Shown: piece by piece, positions 18,510 through 28,900 of the stretch
Layout: the number at the start of each line of letters is the position of its first letter
How positions within the stretch are numbered: the first letter of the stretch is position 1
Assembly (NCBI RefSeq): GCF_001224225.1
Contig: NZ_CUEE01000005.1
Span: 62,001-126,000 of the forward strand
Source of the DNA: Staphylococcus borealis
Lineage (GTDB): Bacteria; Bacillota; Bacilli; Staphylococcales; Staphylococcaceae
Direction of reading: 5' to 3'
DNA length: 64,000 nt
Notes under the pieces: generated by a model
Databases searched by the model: none
Seen by the model: only the letters and a program-made list of their open reading frames with translations
Told to the model about the DNA's origin: nothing
Translations under genes and position numbers: made by a program

Positions 18510-18851
18510 ATGGCTAAATTAGCTAATTATTTATATGTAGAAAAAGTAGGTAACCAATATATTTATCGTATGACACCTGAATTACAAGATGATGTAGGTA
18601 CTGTAGGTTATGTCGAATTTATGGGTGCAGACGATGTTAATGTTAATGATGAAATCGTCAGCATCGAAGCATCTAAAACTGTATTAGATGTGCAATCTCC
18701 ACTTGCAGGTAAAATCGTCGAACGTAATACGAAAGCAGAAGATGAACCAGCCATTTTAAATTCAGAAAAACCAGAAGAAAATTGGTTAGTTAAATTAGAA
18801 AATGTAGATGAAGCAGCATACGACGCATTACCAGATCCAGATGAGGACTAA
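18510..18851 (+). CDS. gcvH-L: GcvH-like lipoyl carrier protein (GcvH-L)
   Basis: A 113-residue protein with the lipoyl domain of glycine cleavage H protein; the lipoylated lysine is Lys56 in [17 protein letters not shown]. It is not beside gcvT or gcvP; instead it sits with lplA2, macrodomain and sirTM. In S. aureus and S. pyogenes this paralogue is lipoylated by LplA2, then ADP-ribosylated by SirTM, and de-modified by the macrodomain protein (Rack et al. 2015). Asp27 is present, the position I recall as the acceptor site. Confidence 0.93.
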   Translation: MAKLANYLYVEKVGNQYIYRMTPELQDDVGTVGYVEFMGADDVNVNDEIVSIEASKTVLDVQSPLAGKIVERNTKAEDEPAILNSEKPEENWLVKLENVDEAAYDALPDPDED

Positions 18852-18856
18852 ATGCA

Positions 18857-19648
18857 GTGAATCAACAAGAACGTTTAGCTTATCTAATTGAAGCCATGTG
18901 GAAAGAACAATATGGTGACAAACCTTTAGACCTCCCTGAGACTGACATAGAACAGTGGGAATTGTATCGTGGTTTGGCCAATGTTCGTCCACCTGAGCCT
19001 GTAAGTTCTGAGTACTTAGAGATACAAGATGCCTTTTTATCTACATTGAACAACCAACAAGACATCACACATATCGATGATTTAACACCTATTTCAGATG
19101 CGTCACTATATGTATGGCAAGGCGACATCACAACACTTGCTATTGACGGTATCGTCAACGCAGCGAACAGCCGATTCTTAGGATGTATGCAAGCGAATCA
19201 TGATTGCATCGATAATATCATTCACACTAAAGCTGGTGTACAGTTACGTCTTGATTGCGCTGATATTATTGCGCAACAAGGCCGTAAAGAAGGTGTGGGG
19301 AAAGCAAAGATTACCTCTGCTTATAATCTACCAGCGACATATGTTATTCATACAGTCGGGCCTCAAATTCATAAACAACCTGTGTCACAGATGAATAAAG
19401 ATTTGCTCGCACGTTGTTATCGAAGTTGTCTGGCACTCGCCGACGAACATGGCTTAAAGCACCTAGCATTCTGTTGTATTTCAACAGGTGTCTTTGGATT
19501 CCCTCAAGATGAAGCGAGTCGCATAGCAATTCAAACCACACGCGACTATTTGCATGAAACTGGCTCAAAGATGAAAGTACTCTTTAACGTATTCACAGAC
19601 AGAGATTTAGCACTTTATAAGGAGGCTTTCAATGACAACAACAGATAA
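18857..19648 (+). CDS. SirTM-linked macrodomain ADP-ribosyl hydrolase
   Basis: The 263-residue protein has an N-terminal helical extension of about 85 residues and a macrodomain: [20 protein letters not shown], then [42 protein letters not shown] and [13 protein letters not shown]. The cysteine/histidine-rich insertion fits the zinc-containing macrodomains of this operon. It removes ADP-ribose from GcvH-L. It starts at GTG 6 bases after gcvH-L and its end overlaps sirTM by 17 bases, so translation is coupled. Confidence 0.92.
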   Translation: MNQQERLAYLIEAMWKEQYGDKPLDLPETDIEQWELYRGLANVRPPEPVSSEYLEIQDAFLSTLNNQQDITHIDDLTPISDASLYVWQGDITTLAIDGIVNAANSRFLGCMQANHDCIDNIIHTKAGVQLRLDCADIIAQQGRKEGVGKAKITSAYNLPATYVIHTVGPQIHKQPVSQMNKDLLARCYRSCLALADEHGLKHLAFCCISTGVFGFPQDEASRIAIQTTRDYLHETGSKMKVLFNVFTDRDLALYKEAFNDNNR

Positions 19649-20546
19649 CATAACACAGAAACAGAACTGGATTGCACTTGATAAGGCGCAACAAGCAGAC
19701 GCTAATCAAACGGATATTTTAGCACAAGCGATTGATGAAGCAGATGCCATTGTTGTAGGTATAGGTGCGGGGATGTCTGCATCAGACGGCTTCACTTATA
19801 TTGGTGAACGCTTTACGCAGAATTTCCCTGATTTTATCGAGAAATATAACTTCTTCGATATGCTACAAGCGAGTCTGCATCCATTTGAAAGTTGGCAGGA
19901 GTATTGGGCATTTGAAAGTCGTTTCGTGAAATTAAACTACTTAGATCAACCTGTAGGTCCTTCTTACGTGGCACTTAAACAGATGCTTCAGCAAAAGGAT
20001 TATCATATCATTACGACAAATGCAGATAATGCCTTTCTCGTCGCAGATTATGATTTAGACAAAGTGTTCCATATTCAAGGAGAATACATTCTCTGGCAAT
20101 GTAGCCAACACTGTCATGCACAAACGTATCGTGACGATGATGCAATTCGCGAAATGGTAGCCCAACAAGAAGACATGAAAATTCCATATGAACTGATTCC
20201 ACATTGCCCTAAATGTGATGCGCCTATGGAAATTAATAAACGTAAAGCACAAGTAGGGATGGTTGAAGATGCGGACTTCCATGCACAACTAGATCGCTAC
20301 AACCATTTTCTAGACACGCATAAAGATGGCAAAGTGTTATATCTTGAAATCGGTATTGGTTATACGACACCACAATTTGTGAAACATCCGTTCCAACGTA
20401 TGACACGCCAAAATCCAAATGCTGTGTTTATGACGTTAAATAAGAAAGCATATCGCATCCCTAAATCAATCCAAGATAGAACGATTCATCTTACTGAAGA
20501 TATTGCGTCGTTAATCATTCATGCACAAAGACAATTAACAACTTAG
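19632..20546 (+). CDS. sirTM: Class M sirtuin, protein ADP-ribosyltransferase
   Basis: A 304-residue sirtuin-fold protein: NAD-binding GAGMSASDG (45-53), then TTNADNAF (128-135) in place of the usual TQNID and HIQGE (147-151) where deacetylases have HG at the catalytic histidine. Zinc cysteines are C157 and C161 in CSQHC, and the pair in HCPKC. These changes are hallmarks of SirTM enzymes, which ADP-ribosylate lipoylated GcvH-L and have little deacylase activity. It overlaps the macrodomain gene and is 11 bases from lplA2. Confidence 0.92.
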   Translation: MTTTDNITQKQNWIALDKAQQADANQTDILAQAIDEADAIVVGIGAGMSASDGFTYIGERFTQNFPDFIEKYNFFDMLQASLHPFESWQEYWAFESRFVKLNYLDQPVGPSYVALKQMLQQKDYHIITTNADNAFLVADYDLDKVFHIQGEYILWQCSQHCHAQTYRDDDAIREMVAQQEDMKIPYELIPHCPKCDAPMEINKRKAQVGMVEDADFHAQLDRYNHFLDTHKDGKVLYLEIGIGYTTPQFVKHPFQRMTRQNPNAVFMTLNKKAYRIPKSIQDRTIHLTEDIASLIIHAQRQLTT

Positions 20547-20557
20547 GAGACGAGAAC

Positions 20558-21580
20558 ATGTATTTAATAGAACCTATTCGTAATGGTAAATATATCGATG
20601 ATGGCGCCGTTAACTTGGCGATGCAAGTATATGTTAATAACCACATCTTTTTAGATGAAGATATATTACTTCCATATTATTGCCAACCGAAAGTAGAAAT
20701 CGGTCGCTTCCAGAATACTGCAGTAGAAATTAATCAAGATTATGTCGATGCGCATCATATTAAAGTGGTGCGCCGTGATACAGGCGGTGGCGCAGTTTAC
20801 GTGGATGATGGTGCCGTCAACGTATGTTGTATTTTAGAACAAGATACATCCATATACGGAGATTTCCAACGCTTCTATCGTCCGGCCATTCAAGCACTAC
20901 ACAATTTAGGTGCCACTGACGTCATTCAAAGTGGTCGAAATGACCTTGCTTTAAATGACAAGAAAATTTCAGGCGCTGCGATGACATTATTGAATGATCG
21001 TATTTATGGTGGCTATTCATTATTATTAGATGTTGATTATGACGCCATGGTCAATGTGTTGAAACCAAACCGTAAGAAGATTGAATCTAAAGGTATTAAA
21101 TCTGTACGTGCCCGTGTCGGTCAAATTCGTGATGCATTAGATCCTAAATATCAAGACATCACTATTCACGAATTTAAAGATCTGATGATTACGCAAATTA
21201 TGGGCATTGATGACATTAAAGATGCTAAACGCTATGAATTAACTGATGAAGATTGGGCTGGCATCGATCAATTAGTCGCTGAAAAGTATGATAATTGGGA
21301 ATGGAACTATGGCCGTTCACCACGATACGAATACAATCGAAATGAGCGCTTTAGTTGTGGCACAATTGATATTTCCCTATCAATTGAACATAACCGTATT
21401 GCCGCTTGTCGTATTTATGGCGATTTCTTTGGTCAAGGCAACATTCACGATGTTGAAGCACATTTAATTGGGACACGCATGGTCAAAGCAGATTTAATTG
21501 AACGTTTGAATGACATTGATTTGACCTTCTACTTTGGCAATCTTAGCGTAGAAGAATTTGTGGCATTTATATTGAGTTAA
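20558..21580 (+). CDS. lplA2: Lipoate-protein ligase of the SirTM operon
   Basis: A 340-residue lipoate ligase: CQPKVEIGRFQN, RRDTGGGAVYVDDGAVN (lipoyl-AMP-binding RRxxGGGxV), QSGRNDLALNDKKISGAAM with the catalytic Lys, a C-terminal accessory domain with NWEWNYGRSP and FSCGTIDI. In staphylococci LplA2 salvages lipoate and modifies GcvH-L (and other carriers). Last gene of the operon, ended by a hairpin at 21650. Confidence 0.93.
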   Translation: MYLIEPIRNGKYIDDGAVNLAMQVYVNNHIFLDEDILLPYYCQPKVEIGRFQNTAVEINQDYVDAHHIKVVRRDTGGGAVYVDDGAVNVCCILEQDTSIYGDFQRFYRPAIQALHNLGATDVIQSGRNDLALNDKKISGAAMTLLNDRIYGGYSLLLDVDYDAMVNVLKPNRKKIESKGIKSVRARVGQIRDALDPKYQDITIHEFKDLMITQIMGIDDIKDAKRYELTDEDWAGIDQLVAEKYDNWEWNYGRSPRYEYNRNERFSCGTIDISLSIEHNRIAACRIYGDFFGQGNIHDVEAHLIGTRMVKADLIERLNDIDLTFYFGNLSVEEFVAFILS

Positions 21581-21649
21581 TTGTAGCAGAGCAATTTTAA
21601 GTCACATTTTGAATGTTACTAACAACTAAATCACATTTGATAAACCTCA

Positions 21650-21686
21650 TTCCCTTCACTACGCTATTTAGTGAGGGGATTTTTAA
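21650..21686 (+). terminator. Terminator of the SirTM operon
   Basis: TCCCTTCACTA pairs with TTAGTGAGGGGA across the loop CGCTAT, followed by TTTTTA. Confidence 0.8.
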
Positions 21687-21705
21687 TAATTAAATGACCA
21701 CTAAA

Positions 21706-21750
21706 AAACCTGAGCTTAGTATGTAAATCATATACATTAAGCCCAGGTTT
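21706..21750 (-). terminator. Terminator of argF-arcC
   Basis: On the minus strand AAACCTGGGCTTA pairs with TAAGCTCAGGTTT, then TTTTAG. It lies downstream of arcC. Confidence 0.75.
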
Positions 21751-21814
21751 AACTTATTTATTAAAATGTATTGAGTGTTATTTTATAACCATGTCAAAAG
21801 TCATTCACATAACA

Positions 21815-22744
21815 TTACTTTTTAATTAATGTACCAATCTTACCATCTAAGGCATCTCCTAAGTCTTCAAGAGATGTGATTAATACACTACCTTCTGGAT
21901 TTTTCTCGATGAATTGTAATGCTGCTTCTACTTTAGGTAACATACTGCCTTTTGCAAATTGACCGTCAGCAATGTGTTTATTCATTTCATCTACTGTTAC
22001 TTCACCTAAAGCTTCTTGATTATCTTTACCATAGTTAATGTAAACATAGTCTACTGCTGTTAAGATAATTAATTGATCTGATTTTAAGTGTGCTGCTAAT
22101 AAAGCACTTGTTTTATCTTTATCGATAACAGCATCGACGCCTTTGTAGTTACCTTCTTCTTTAACAACTGGGATACCGCCACCACCAGCTGCAATAACGA
22201 GTGTGCCGTGTTTAATCAATGTTTCAATGCTATCTAATTCTACAATGTTGATTGGCATTGGAGAAGGTACAACTCGACGATAGCCACGTCCTGAGTCTTC
22301 TACAAATTGATAACCTTTTTCTTGCATTGTTTGATCCGCTTGTTCTTTAGTATAGAATAGACCAATTGGTTTTGTTGGATTATCGAATGCTTGGTCATCA
22401 CCAGCAACTTCTACTTGGGTTACTAATGTAACAACTTGTTTATCGATACCTAATTCATGAAGTTCATTTAATAAACTTTCTTGTAGTTGATAGCCAATGT
22501 AAGCTTGACTCATTGCGCCACATTCTGGGAATGGGAACGCTGGTCCTTGGCCATTTTCAGCTGCGTAATTTAATCCTAAATTAATACTGCCGACTTGTGG
22601 GCCATTACCATGACTGATTACAACTTCATAACCTTTTTGGATTAAGCTAACTAATGATTTAGCTGTTCCTTTAACTAATTCTAATTGCTCTTCAGGTGAT
22701 TGTCCTAAAGCGTTACCACCTAAAGCCACTACGATTTTAGACAT
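21815..22744 (-). CDS. arcC: Carbamate kinase
   Basis: Makes ATP from carbamoyl phosphate and ADP, releasing ammonia and carbon dioxide. The 309-residue protein begins [20 protein letters not shown] and has [50 protein letters not shown] with the following [14 protein letters not shown], and [13 protein letters not shown] near the end, all typical. It lies 18 bases after argF in a two-gene operon. arcA, arcB/arcD and an arginine antiporter are absent here. Confidence 0.95.
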   Translation of the reverse strand: MSKIVVALGGNALGQSPEEQLELVKGTAKSLVSLIQKGYEVVISHGNGPQVGSINLGLNYAAENGQGPAFPFPECGAMSQAYIGYQLQESLLNELHELGIDKQVVTLVTQVEVAGDDQAFDNPTKPIGLFYTKEQADQTMQEKGYQFVEDSGRGYRRVVPSPMPINIVELDSIETLIKHGTLVIAAGGGGIPVVKEEGNYKGVDAVIDKDKTSALLAAHLKSDQLIILTAVDYVYINYGKDNQEALGEVTVDEMNKHIADGQFAKGSMLPKVEAALQFIEKNPEGSVLITSLEDLGDALDGKIGTLIKK

Positions 22745-22762
22745 AGGTAGATCTCCCTTCGA

Positions 22763-23761
22763 TTATTCTCCTAAAGTTGCAACCATCACAGCTTTAATAG
22801 TGTGTGCTCTGTTTTCTGCTTCTTGGAAGACAACAGATTGTTCACTTTCAAAGACTTCGTCAGCAACTTCCATTTCAGTTAAGCCATATTTTTCTTGAAT
22901 TTCTTTACCAATTTTAGTTTCAGTATCGTGGAATGATGGTAAGCAGTGTTCGAAAATTGCACGTGGGTTACCAGTTTTTTCCATCATTTCTTTAGTTACA
23001 CGATATGGTTCTAATAATTTAATACGTTTTTCCCAAACTTCATCAGGTTCACCCATTGATACCCAAACGTCTGTGTAGATAACGTCTGAACCTTTAACAC
23101 CTTCATCGATGTTATCAGTTACTAAGATTTCGCCACCATTTTTAGCTGCGATTTCTTTACAACGATTTAATAATTCATCTGTTGGATTTAATTCTTTAGG
23201 GCAAACTAAGTGGAAAGTCATTCCCATAATTGCTGCACCTTGCATTAATGCATTTGCAACGTTGTTACGTCCGTCTCCAACATATGTGAAGTTAATTTCG
23301 TGGTATGGTTTTTTCAATACTTCTTTTGCTGTTAAGAAGTCAGCAAGTACTTGAGTAGGATGATCTTCATCTGTTAAGCCGTTCCACACAGGCACACCTG
23401 AATATTTCGCTAATTCTTCAACAGTACGTTGTGAGAAGCCACGGTATTCGATTCCATCATACATACCACCTAATACACGAGCAGTATCTTTAGCAGATTC
23501 TTTTTTACCCATTTGGCTTCCAGTTGGTCCAAGATATGTCACGTGAGCGCCTTGATCATATGCTGCAGTTTCAAACGCACAACGTGTACGCGTAGAGTCT
23601 TTTTCAAAGATCAAAGCGATGTTTTTACCTTTAAGCTTTTGTTGTTCTATACCAGCGTATTTCGCTCGTTTTAAATCCTCAGATAGATTTAGTAAAAACT
23701 CAACCTCTTTTTGTGAAAAGTCTAATAGTGTTAAAAAACTTCTATTTCTTAAATTTTGCAT
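22763..23761 (-). CDS. argF: Ornithine carbamoyltransferase
   Basis: A 332-residue carbamoyltransferase: the carbamoyl-phosphate motif STRTRCAFE (about residue 56), [22 protein letters not shown] and the ornithine-site HCLPSFHD. Pairing with carbamate kinase and the upstream cre site suggest a catabolic job, splitting citrulline to ornithine and carbamoyl phosphate for ATP. The anabolic direction cannot be excluded. The ATG at 23761 follows AAAGGAG; the frame extends 22 codons upstream, into the promoter region. Confidence 0.93.
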   Translation of the reverse strand: MQNLRNRSFLTLLDFSQKEVEFLLNLSEDLKRAKYAGIEQQKLKGKNIALIFEKDSTRTRCAFETAAYDQGAHVTYLGPTGSQMGKKESAKDTARVLGGMYDGIEYRGFSQRTVEELAKYSGVPVWNGLTDEDHPTQVLADFLTAKEVLKKPYHEINFTYVGDGRNNVANALMQGAAIMGMTFHLVCPKELNPTDELLNRCKEIAAKNGGEILVTDNIDEGVKGSDVIYTDVWVSMGEPDEVWEKRIKLLEPYRVTKEMMEKTGNPRAIFEHCLPSFHDTETKIGKEIQEKYGLTEMEVADEVFESEQSVVFQEAENRAHTIKAVMVATLGE

Positions 23762-23797
23762 CTTGTACAACTCCTTTGTGATATCTTTCACATGTAT

Positions 23798-23811
23798 TGT
23801 AAGCGATAACA
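23798..23811. promoter_or_regulatory. cre site (CcpA operator) upstream of argF
   Basis: TGTAAGCGATAACA fits the cre consensus at all fixed positions and lies 37 bases before the argF start, consistent with catabolite repression of the argF-arcC operon. Confidence 0.75.
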
Positions 23812-24042
23812 AAATATAATACAACACTTTTTAAATAAGTTTATAAATTATTTATGTATAATTGACAAAATGTTTACAATAACATGATTTTAGATATTTT
23901 TACATTTTATAGCGTTATAATGAAAGAGATTACTCCAATTTTTATATTTTTATTATTACACATAAAATAGTATTATTAAACTTATTTAGTAATTCGTTTC
24001 TCATTGGCAATACTTGTTCCATTTTTTAAATTTATATACTAA

Positions 24043-24079
24043 AAAAACTTCTTTGTCACAATGGTACAAAGAAGGTTTA
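24043..24079 (-). terminator. Terminator of the PfoR-family gene
   Basis: On the minus strand AACCTTCTTTGTACC pairs with TGACAAAGAAGTT, followed by TTTTTT. Confidence 0.8.
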
Positions 24080-24087
24080 TTTTGATA

Positions 24088-25119
24088 TTATGCGTCTTTA
24101 GCGCCTCGATTAATCATGTCCTGTTTAGTAACAATTGGGTATTTCTTAAATACGAGTGAACCAATCCAACCTGCAAGTCCACCAACGATAGCCATCACTA
24201 CACCGTATATAACGACTGTCATTGGATTATTAAAGCCAAACATGACAAGGAAACCTGCAATCGGTGTCGCTGTACCTGTCGCATCATTAACCATACCAGA
24301 TAATGCGATAATTAGACCTGCTGCAGCACCACCGAAGAAGTTGGTTATGTAAATTGGAATTGGGTTAGCTGATACAATATCTGCTTGAGATAACGGTTCA
24401 ATACTTACTGAGATTGTTGATTTACGGTCACCTAGTTTTAAACGGTGGAATAATGTTCCGTTCATAAATGCTGAACTAAATGCAGCCATTGCCCCGATTG
24501 CCATCGGTATACCTGTTAATCCGAGTAATGCGGTTAATGCCATTGAACTTAATGGCGCTGTACCAACAACTGTAATGATACCTCCGAGAACGATACCCAT
24601 AAAGATTGGATTCGTGTCTGTACTGCTTTGAATAATGTCACCAATTTTCAAGAGTGTATTATTAACGACTGGTGTTAAACCAGCTGCAATTAATCTTGCA
24701 AGTGGCGCAAGTATCACAACCGAACCAATTAAATCGACACCGTCTGGAACATATTTCTCTGTGTATTTCATAACGTAACCAATCAGATAACCTGCGAAGA
24801 AACCTGGTAGGAGATCCATACCACCACAGGCAGCACCAATCACTAGTGCATAGACTGGAGACACACCAATCGCAAGTGCAGTTAATCCTGCTGCAGCAAC
24901 GCCACCAAGGCCTCCCGCAGCATCTCCTAACTCTTCAAGAAACTTGATGCCAAAGACTTCTCCGCCTACATACTTGTTGAATGCTTCGACTAAGAACGTT
25001 GCAATCGCCGCATTTGCTAGTGCTCCCATCGCACGCATACCATTGGGCGCTTTATACGTAAATAATGTAAAAATAATAAGAACTAAAATTAAGAATAACG
25101 TACCAATAAGTAAATCCAT
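24088..25119 (-). CDS. PTS IIC-like membrane protein, PfoR family
   Basis: A 343-residue membrane protein with about ten segments and many Gly/Ala: LIIFTLFTYKAPNGMRAMG at the start, GAACGGMDLLPGFFAGYLIGY, ILAPLARLIAAGLTPVV and FMNGTLFHRLKLGD. This matches the stand-alone IIC-like (PTS_EIIC_2/PfoR) family. No EIIA or EIIB is nearby, so a true PTS role is doubtful; some relatives are annotated as regulators (PfoR). It is a single gene with its own terminator. Confidence 0.85.
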   Translation of the reverse strand: MDLLIGTLFLILVLIIFTLFTYKAPNGMRAMGALANAAIATFLVEAFNKYVGGEVFGIKFLEELGDAAGGLGGVAAAGLTALAIGVSPVYALVIGAACGGMDLLPGFFAGYLIGYVMKYTEKYVPDGVDLIGSVVILAPLARLIAAGLTPVVNNTLLKIGDIIQSSTDTNPIFMGIVLGGIITVVGTAPLSSMALTALLGLTGIPMAIGAMAAFSSAFMNGTLFHRLKLGDRKSTISVSIEPLSQADIVSANPIPIYITNFFGGAAAGLIIALSGMVNDATGTATPIAGFLVMFGFNNPMTVVIYGVVMAIVGGLAGWIGSLVFKKYPIVTKQDMINRGAKDA

Positions 25120-25699
25120 AATATTTTTCCATCCCCTTATAGATAATAAAAAAAGAGAATATAAGTTAACTATTTTAAACCCCTAAAGTTATCTTTTATC
25201 CTCGTTTAGTGACTATTTTACTAAAAAAACAAATTATATTCCACGGAATTTATTATTTTTTATGTAAAAAGCAAAATAAATACTATGCAAAATCATATAT
25301 ACGTAAATCGCATTTAATTGTATCGTTTTGTAATGGAAAAACTTAGAAATCGTATATAGCATGGCACGCTTAAAGATAATATCTTTATCTTCAATAAAAT
25401 TAATATTTTTATCCTTTTTGTTTGTAAAAAGAGTTTTATTTTAAATTGAATGGGTATTTATCAAAAGTAGATACATGATTTATGTATTTGTTTTGGGAGA
25501 CTAATTGCATTCGTAATGTTCTTTACGTGATCAATTACATGCTCTTTTCTTTTCAATTTAGTTTGAATTACTCAAACTTCTTTAAATTATTGAGTACATT
25601 TATGAATTACTAGTAATCCCATGCCAATAAAATGTATCCATACGTACATTTTATTAAAAACCCAATTTTTATATTTTCCCAAAACGCCAATATGGCCGT

Positions 25700-25739
25700 T
25701 GAAGCACTTATAGTTCTCCCAATGCTATAAGTGCTTTTG
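25700..25739 (+). terminator. Strong hairpin with T-run, no obvious gene upstream
   Basis: GAAGCACTTATAG pairs with CTATAAGTGCTTTT, loop about 11 bases. On the plus strand a T-rich tract follows, although the nearest genes are on the minus strand; it may end an untranslated RNA transcribed rightward. Confidence 0.6.
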
Positions 25740-25752
25740 TTGTGTGAAAAAT

Positions 25753-25794
25753 GGGAGAGGGACAGAATTCTTTTGAATTCGTCGTCCCACCCCC
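25753..25794. repeat. Staphylococcal intergenic hairpin repeat, copy 2
   Basis: GGGAGAGGGACAGAATTC and GAATTCGTCGTCCCAC form an inverted repeat, nearly identical to the copies at 49900 and 3130. Confidence 0.8.
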
Positions 25795-25807
25795 GCAAGG
25801 ATGACTA

Positions 25808-25845
25808 GAACTGAGAAAAGCTTGATTTAAGCGCCTTCTCAGTTC
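25808..25845. terminator. Hairpin downstream of the surface protein gene
   Basis: GAACTGAGAA and TTCTCAGTTC are a perfect 10-base inverted repeat with an 18-base loop. It lies about 70 bases after the LPXTG protein gene on its strand; termination is possible but there is no strong T-run. Confidence 0.45.
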
Positions 25846-25915
25846 AGTCAGCTACTGCGAATTTGCAAAATAGCTTCATTATATTATTTATGTCCCAGCC
25901 TCACTCTCTGAAGCA

Positions 25916-28900
25916 TTATTTCTCAGATTTTGACGTTTTGCGTTTTTTAATTAATGCAAGGCCTAGGCCTCCTAAAAGTACTGACCATAATGTTGTGTTT
26001 GTATCAGTTTGACCTGACTTTGGTAGTACCTTTGTTACGTTGTCACTCGAAGTATTTGAATGGGTTACCTTATCAGATACTTCACTTGCATGATGAGTTA
26101 TCACTTCATGATGACTTGGAGATTGAGTACTTATCACACTCAAGTTATGATTGTTAGATTTTGTTGTTTGTTGATTATAGCTTTCTTCTTGATGATTGTT
26201 ATGGACACTATGATTCATATTGTGAGAAGAATCTTTACTCTCTACTTCTTTATGTGCCTGTGCATTGTTATCTTCTTGATTTGAGATAATCGCGTCACTA
26301 TCATCTTCATAAATGTCACCACCGACTTCATAAGGTGGTTCTAAGCCCTCATCATTTCCATTATTATTATCAGAAGCATGATTGCCTTCTTCGTTACTTG
26401 AAGTATCGTTTCCGTTATTAGGTTGTTCGTCATTATCTACACCATGATTAGTATTGGGTGCTTCATTTTCAGAGGTAGGGTTATCTGAATCATCTTTAGA
26501 CGCCCCGTTAGTATTTCCCGGGTTATCACTATCTTCTCCATCATCACTTTCTTGATCACCTGTTAAATCCTCTAATTCCCAAGCGGATGTTGTGCCAGAT
26601 AACTCAAATGATGCAATCAACATTGGTTTACCATTTGGACTGTCTTCAGCACTTTCAAACGTGATGCCCTCAGGTGAAATATCTTTATTATCTGGGTCAT
26701 ATAAATATTTCACAAAATACGGTTCATTAGGGTTTGTAATATCATAAATCATAATACCACCCACACGTTCTAAACCGACAAAGGCATATGAATGACTGCC
26801 TACTTTACCAACTACCACATTTTCAGCTTCTGGACCTTTATCATCACTTCTGTCATCTACTTTAATGTCATCAGCTGATTCATAATTGGCATTGAATCTC
26901 TCAGGCAATAAGTCTAAAACGCGTTGCTCAATATCATTGCCACTGTCATAAATCATTTCTAAGTCTGACGCTCTTAAGATTGAGAATGAACGTCCACCGT
27001 ATGATACAAGCGCATTGTATTTACCATTTGCATCTTTAAATGCATGTGACGTCGTAACTTTCAAACGACCCAATTGCTCATCATCAAATAAGCCATTTTT
27101 CACCATTTCATCTAGTTCTGCTTGCGTGTAGCCTTGATAATAACGTGCATCCAATTGAATATCATCTTTCAATTTCTTCACACGTTTTTCCTCAGAATAA
27201 CCCTCATAATCTTGAGAATCACCTTCATTTGCGATCAATAAATAGGTTTCACCATTGTAGTCATACGTATCGATGCCATCTGGTTGTAACAGTCCTAATA
27301 CTGGTACACGTCGCAACTCTGATTTACCATCTTCATCAGATACATCCATCGCATTTTGGGCAAGTGAATGGTCTTTATACGGTAACCCTTTCACTTGGAC
27401 AATGTTTCCTTTCGCAATATCAATCTTCGCGATAGCACTCACTTCTTGTAACGTGACATAGGCATATTTACTTTGACTATCAACCGCAATATATTCTGGT
27501 TCAATATTCAAATAAGCATCTTCCGCATTAGGTCCTAAAGCTCGAATACCTTCTTGATGTTCTTTCGTGAACATTGCCGTACGCACGTCATTCGCAGTTA
27601 CATTTTCAGGACCATTCGCCACATCAATCACTGACACAGAACCTGGTGGGTTGACGGTATAATCGTCACTTGGTTCCCCTTCATTAGCGACCAATAAATA
27701 TTTGCCATCTTTTGAAAAAGTGACCATATCTGGTAGACTGCCGACCGTCACGTTATTGATATATTCACCATTTGAATCATAAAATACAACATGCCCGGGC
27801 TTCGTCTTATCCACTGCTGGCGCCGACACAGCTACATACGCTCCACTCGGATGTACCGTCACACTCGTTAAGTCACCCGCTTCAATCCCATTATCTTGCA
27901 GGTAAATACGCTTCACTAAATGAATTGCGCCATCCTTTCCAGGATGCTTCACATCAATAATATCCAACGCTTCCTTATCACCATTTACCGAATACGCATA
28001 GCCATTCTTTGGATTGTATTTCACAATTTCAGTTCCACCCTTATCGAAATCCGCACCACTTGTATAACGTCCTGTATGCGTGATGTTCAATTGATCTTGA
28101 CCAGTGCGAGACGCATTCTTTGTACGTTGTGCCGATGTCCATTCAGGTGTTGTAGAAAGGATTGCTTTCGGTTGTTGATCTTGCGCGTTCGCATCACGTT
28201 GTAACGCATTGAAGAGCACTTGCTTTTGTTGCGGAGACATATGCGTCAGTTGTGATTTAGGAACATCCGCAACTGTGACATCACGCGCTTCTGTAGCCGT
28301 TACTTTATTCATTTGCGTTTCTTTTGAAAAAGGGTGTGCGTTCGTACGTGCTACATTTGAGTTTCGTACTTTTTCAGTCGATGTCACGTTGGATTGAGAT
28401 ACATCAGAATGTGCATTTTGGTTAGATTGTTGTGTCGTATGACGTTTTTCTGTTTGTCTGAAATTAGTCGCTGGTTGTGTTGATTTTTTAGTTTCTTGTG
28501 TAGGTGCTTCTTGTGTGTTGTTTTGTGATGATGCTTTTTTGGTTTCATGTTGAGGTTGTTCTTGGGTTTGTGATTGTTCTGTTTTAGGTTGTTCTTGTGT
28601 AGTTGGTGTTTGAGATGTTGTTACATCGTTAGATGATTTACTTTGTTGTGTCGTTTCTTTAGTTACTTGTTCTGTTTGATTACTATTTTGATTCTTATTA
28701 TGTATCGCTTTATTTCCATCTGTATCCGCTTCTTGAGACGGTACTTGTTCAGTAGATGCGTCTTCCTTAGTTTGAATTTCTTGTGTTGCTATCACTTTGT
28801 TTTGTGGTTGTTCCACACGTTGCGTTGAGGCTTCATGACTCGGTTGTTCCTCAGTTGATTGTGTTTGTTCAGTTGAAACCTTTTCAGAAGTATTCGCCTC

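Larger units (their letters stand above)
23762..24087. other. Intergenic region, argF promoter side and PfoR-family gene terminator
   Basis: This 326-base AT-rich stretch holds the argF leader and cre site at its left end and the terminator of the next minus-strand gene at its right end. I see no credible gene in it. Confidence 0.7.
25120..25915. other. 796-base intergenic region with hairpins and a repeat
   Basis: No credible gene was seen; a 62-codon minus frame over 25610-25798 runs through the hairpins and is probably chance. The stretch holds the near-palindrome AAAGATAATATCTTT at about 25373, a terminator-like hairpin at 25700, a staphylococcal repeat at 25753 and a perfect 10-base inverted repeat at 25808-25845. 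The right part is the untranslated downstream region of the surface protein gene. Confidence 0.6.

Noticed and set aside
24088-25119. True sugar PTS permease
   Set aside because: There is no EIIA, EIIB or metabolic gene nearby, and the family is a stand-alone IIC-like one, so the transport role was kept open.
25610-25798. 62-codon minus-strand frame in the long intergenic region
   Set aside because: It runs through a terminator hairpin and a repeat, with no ribosome site.
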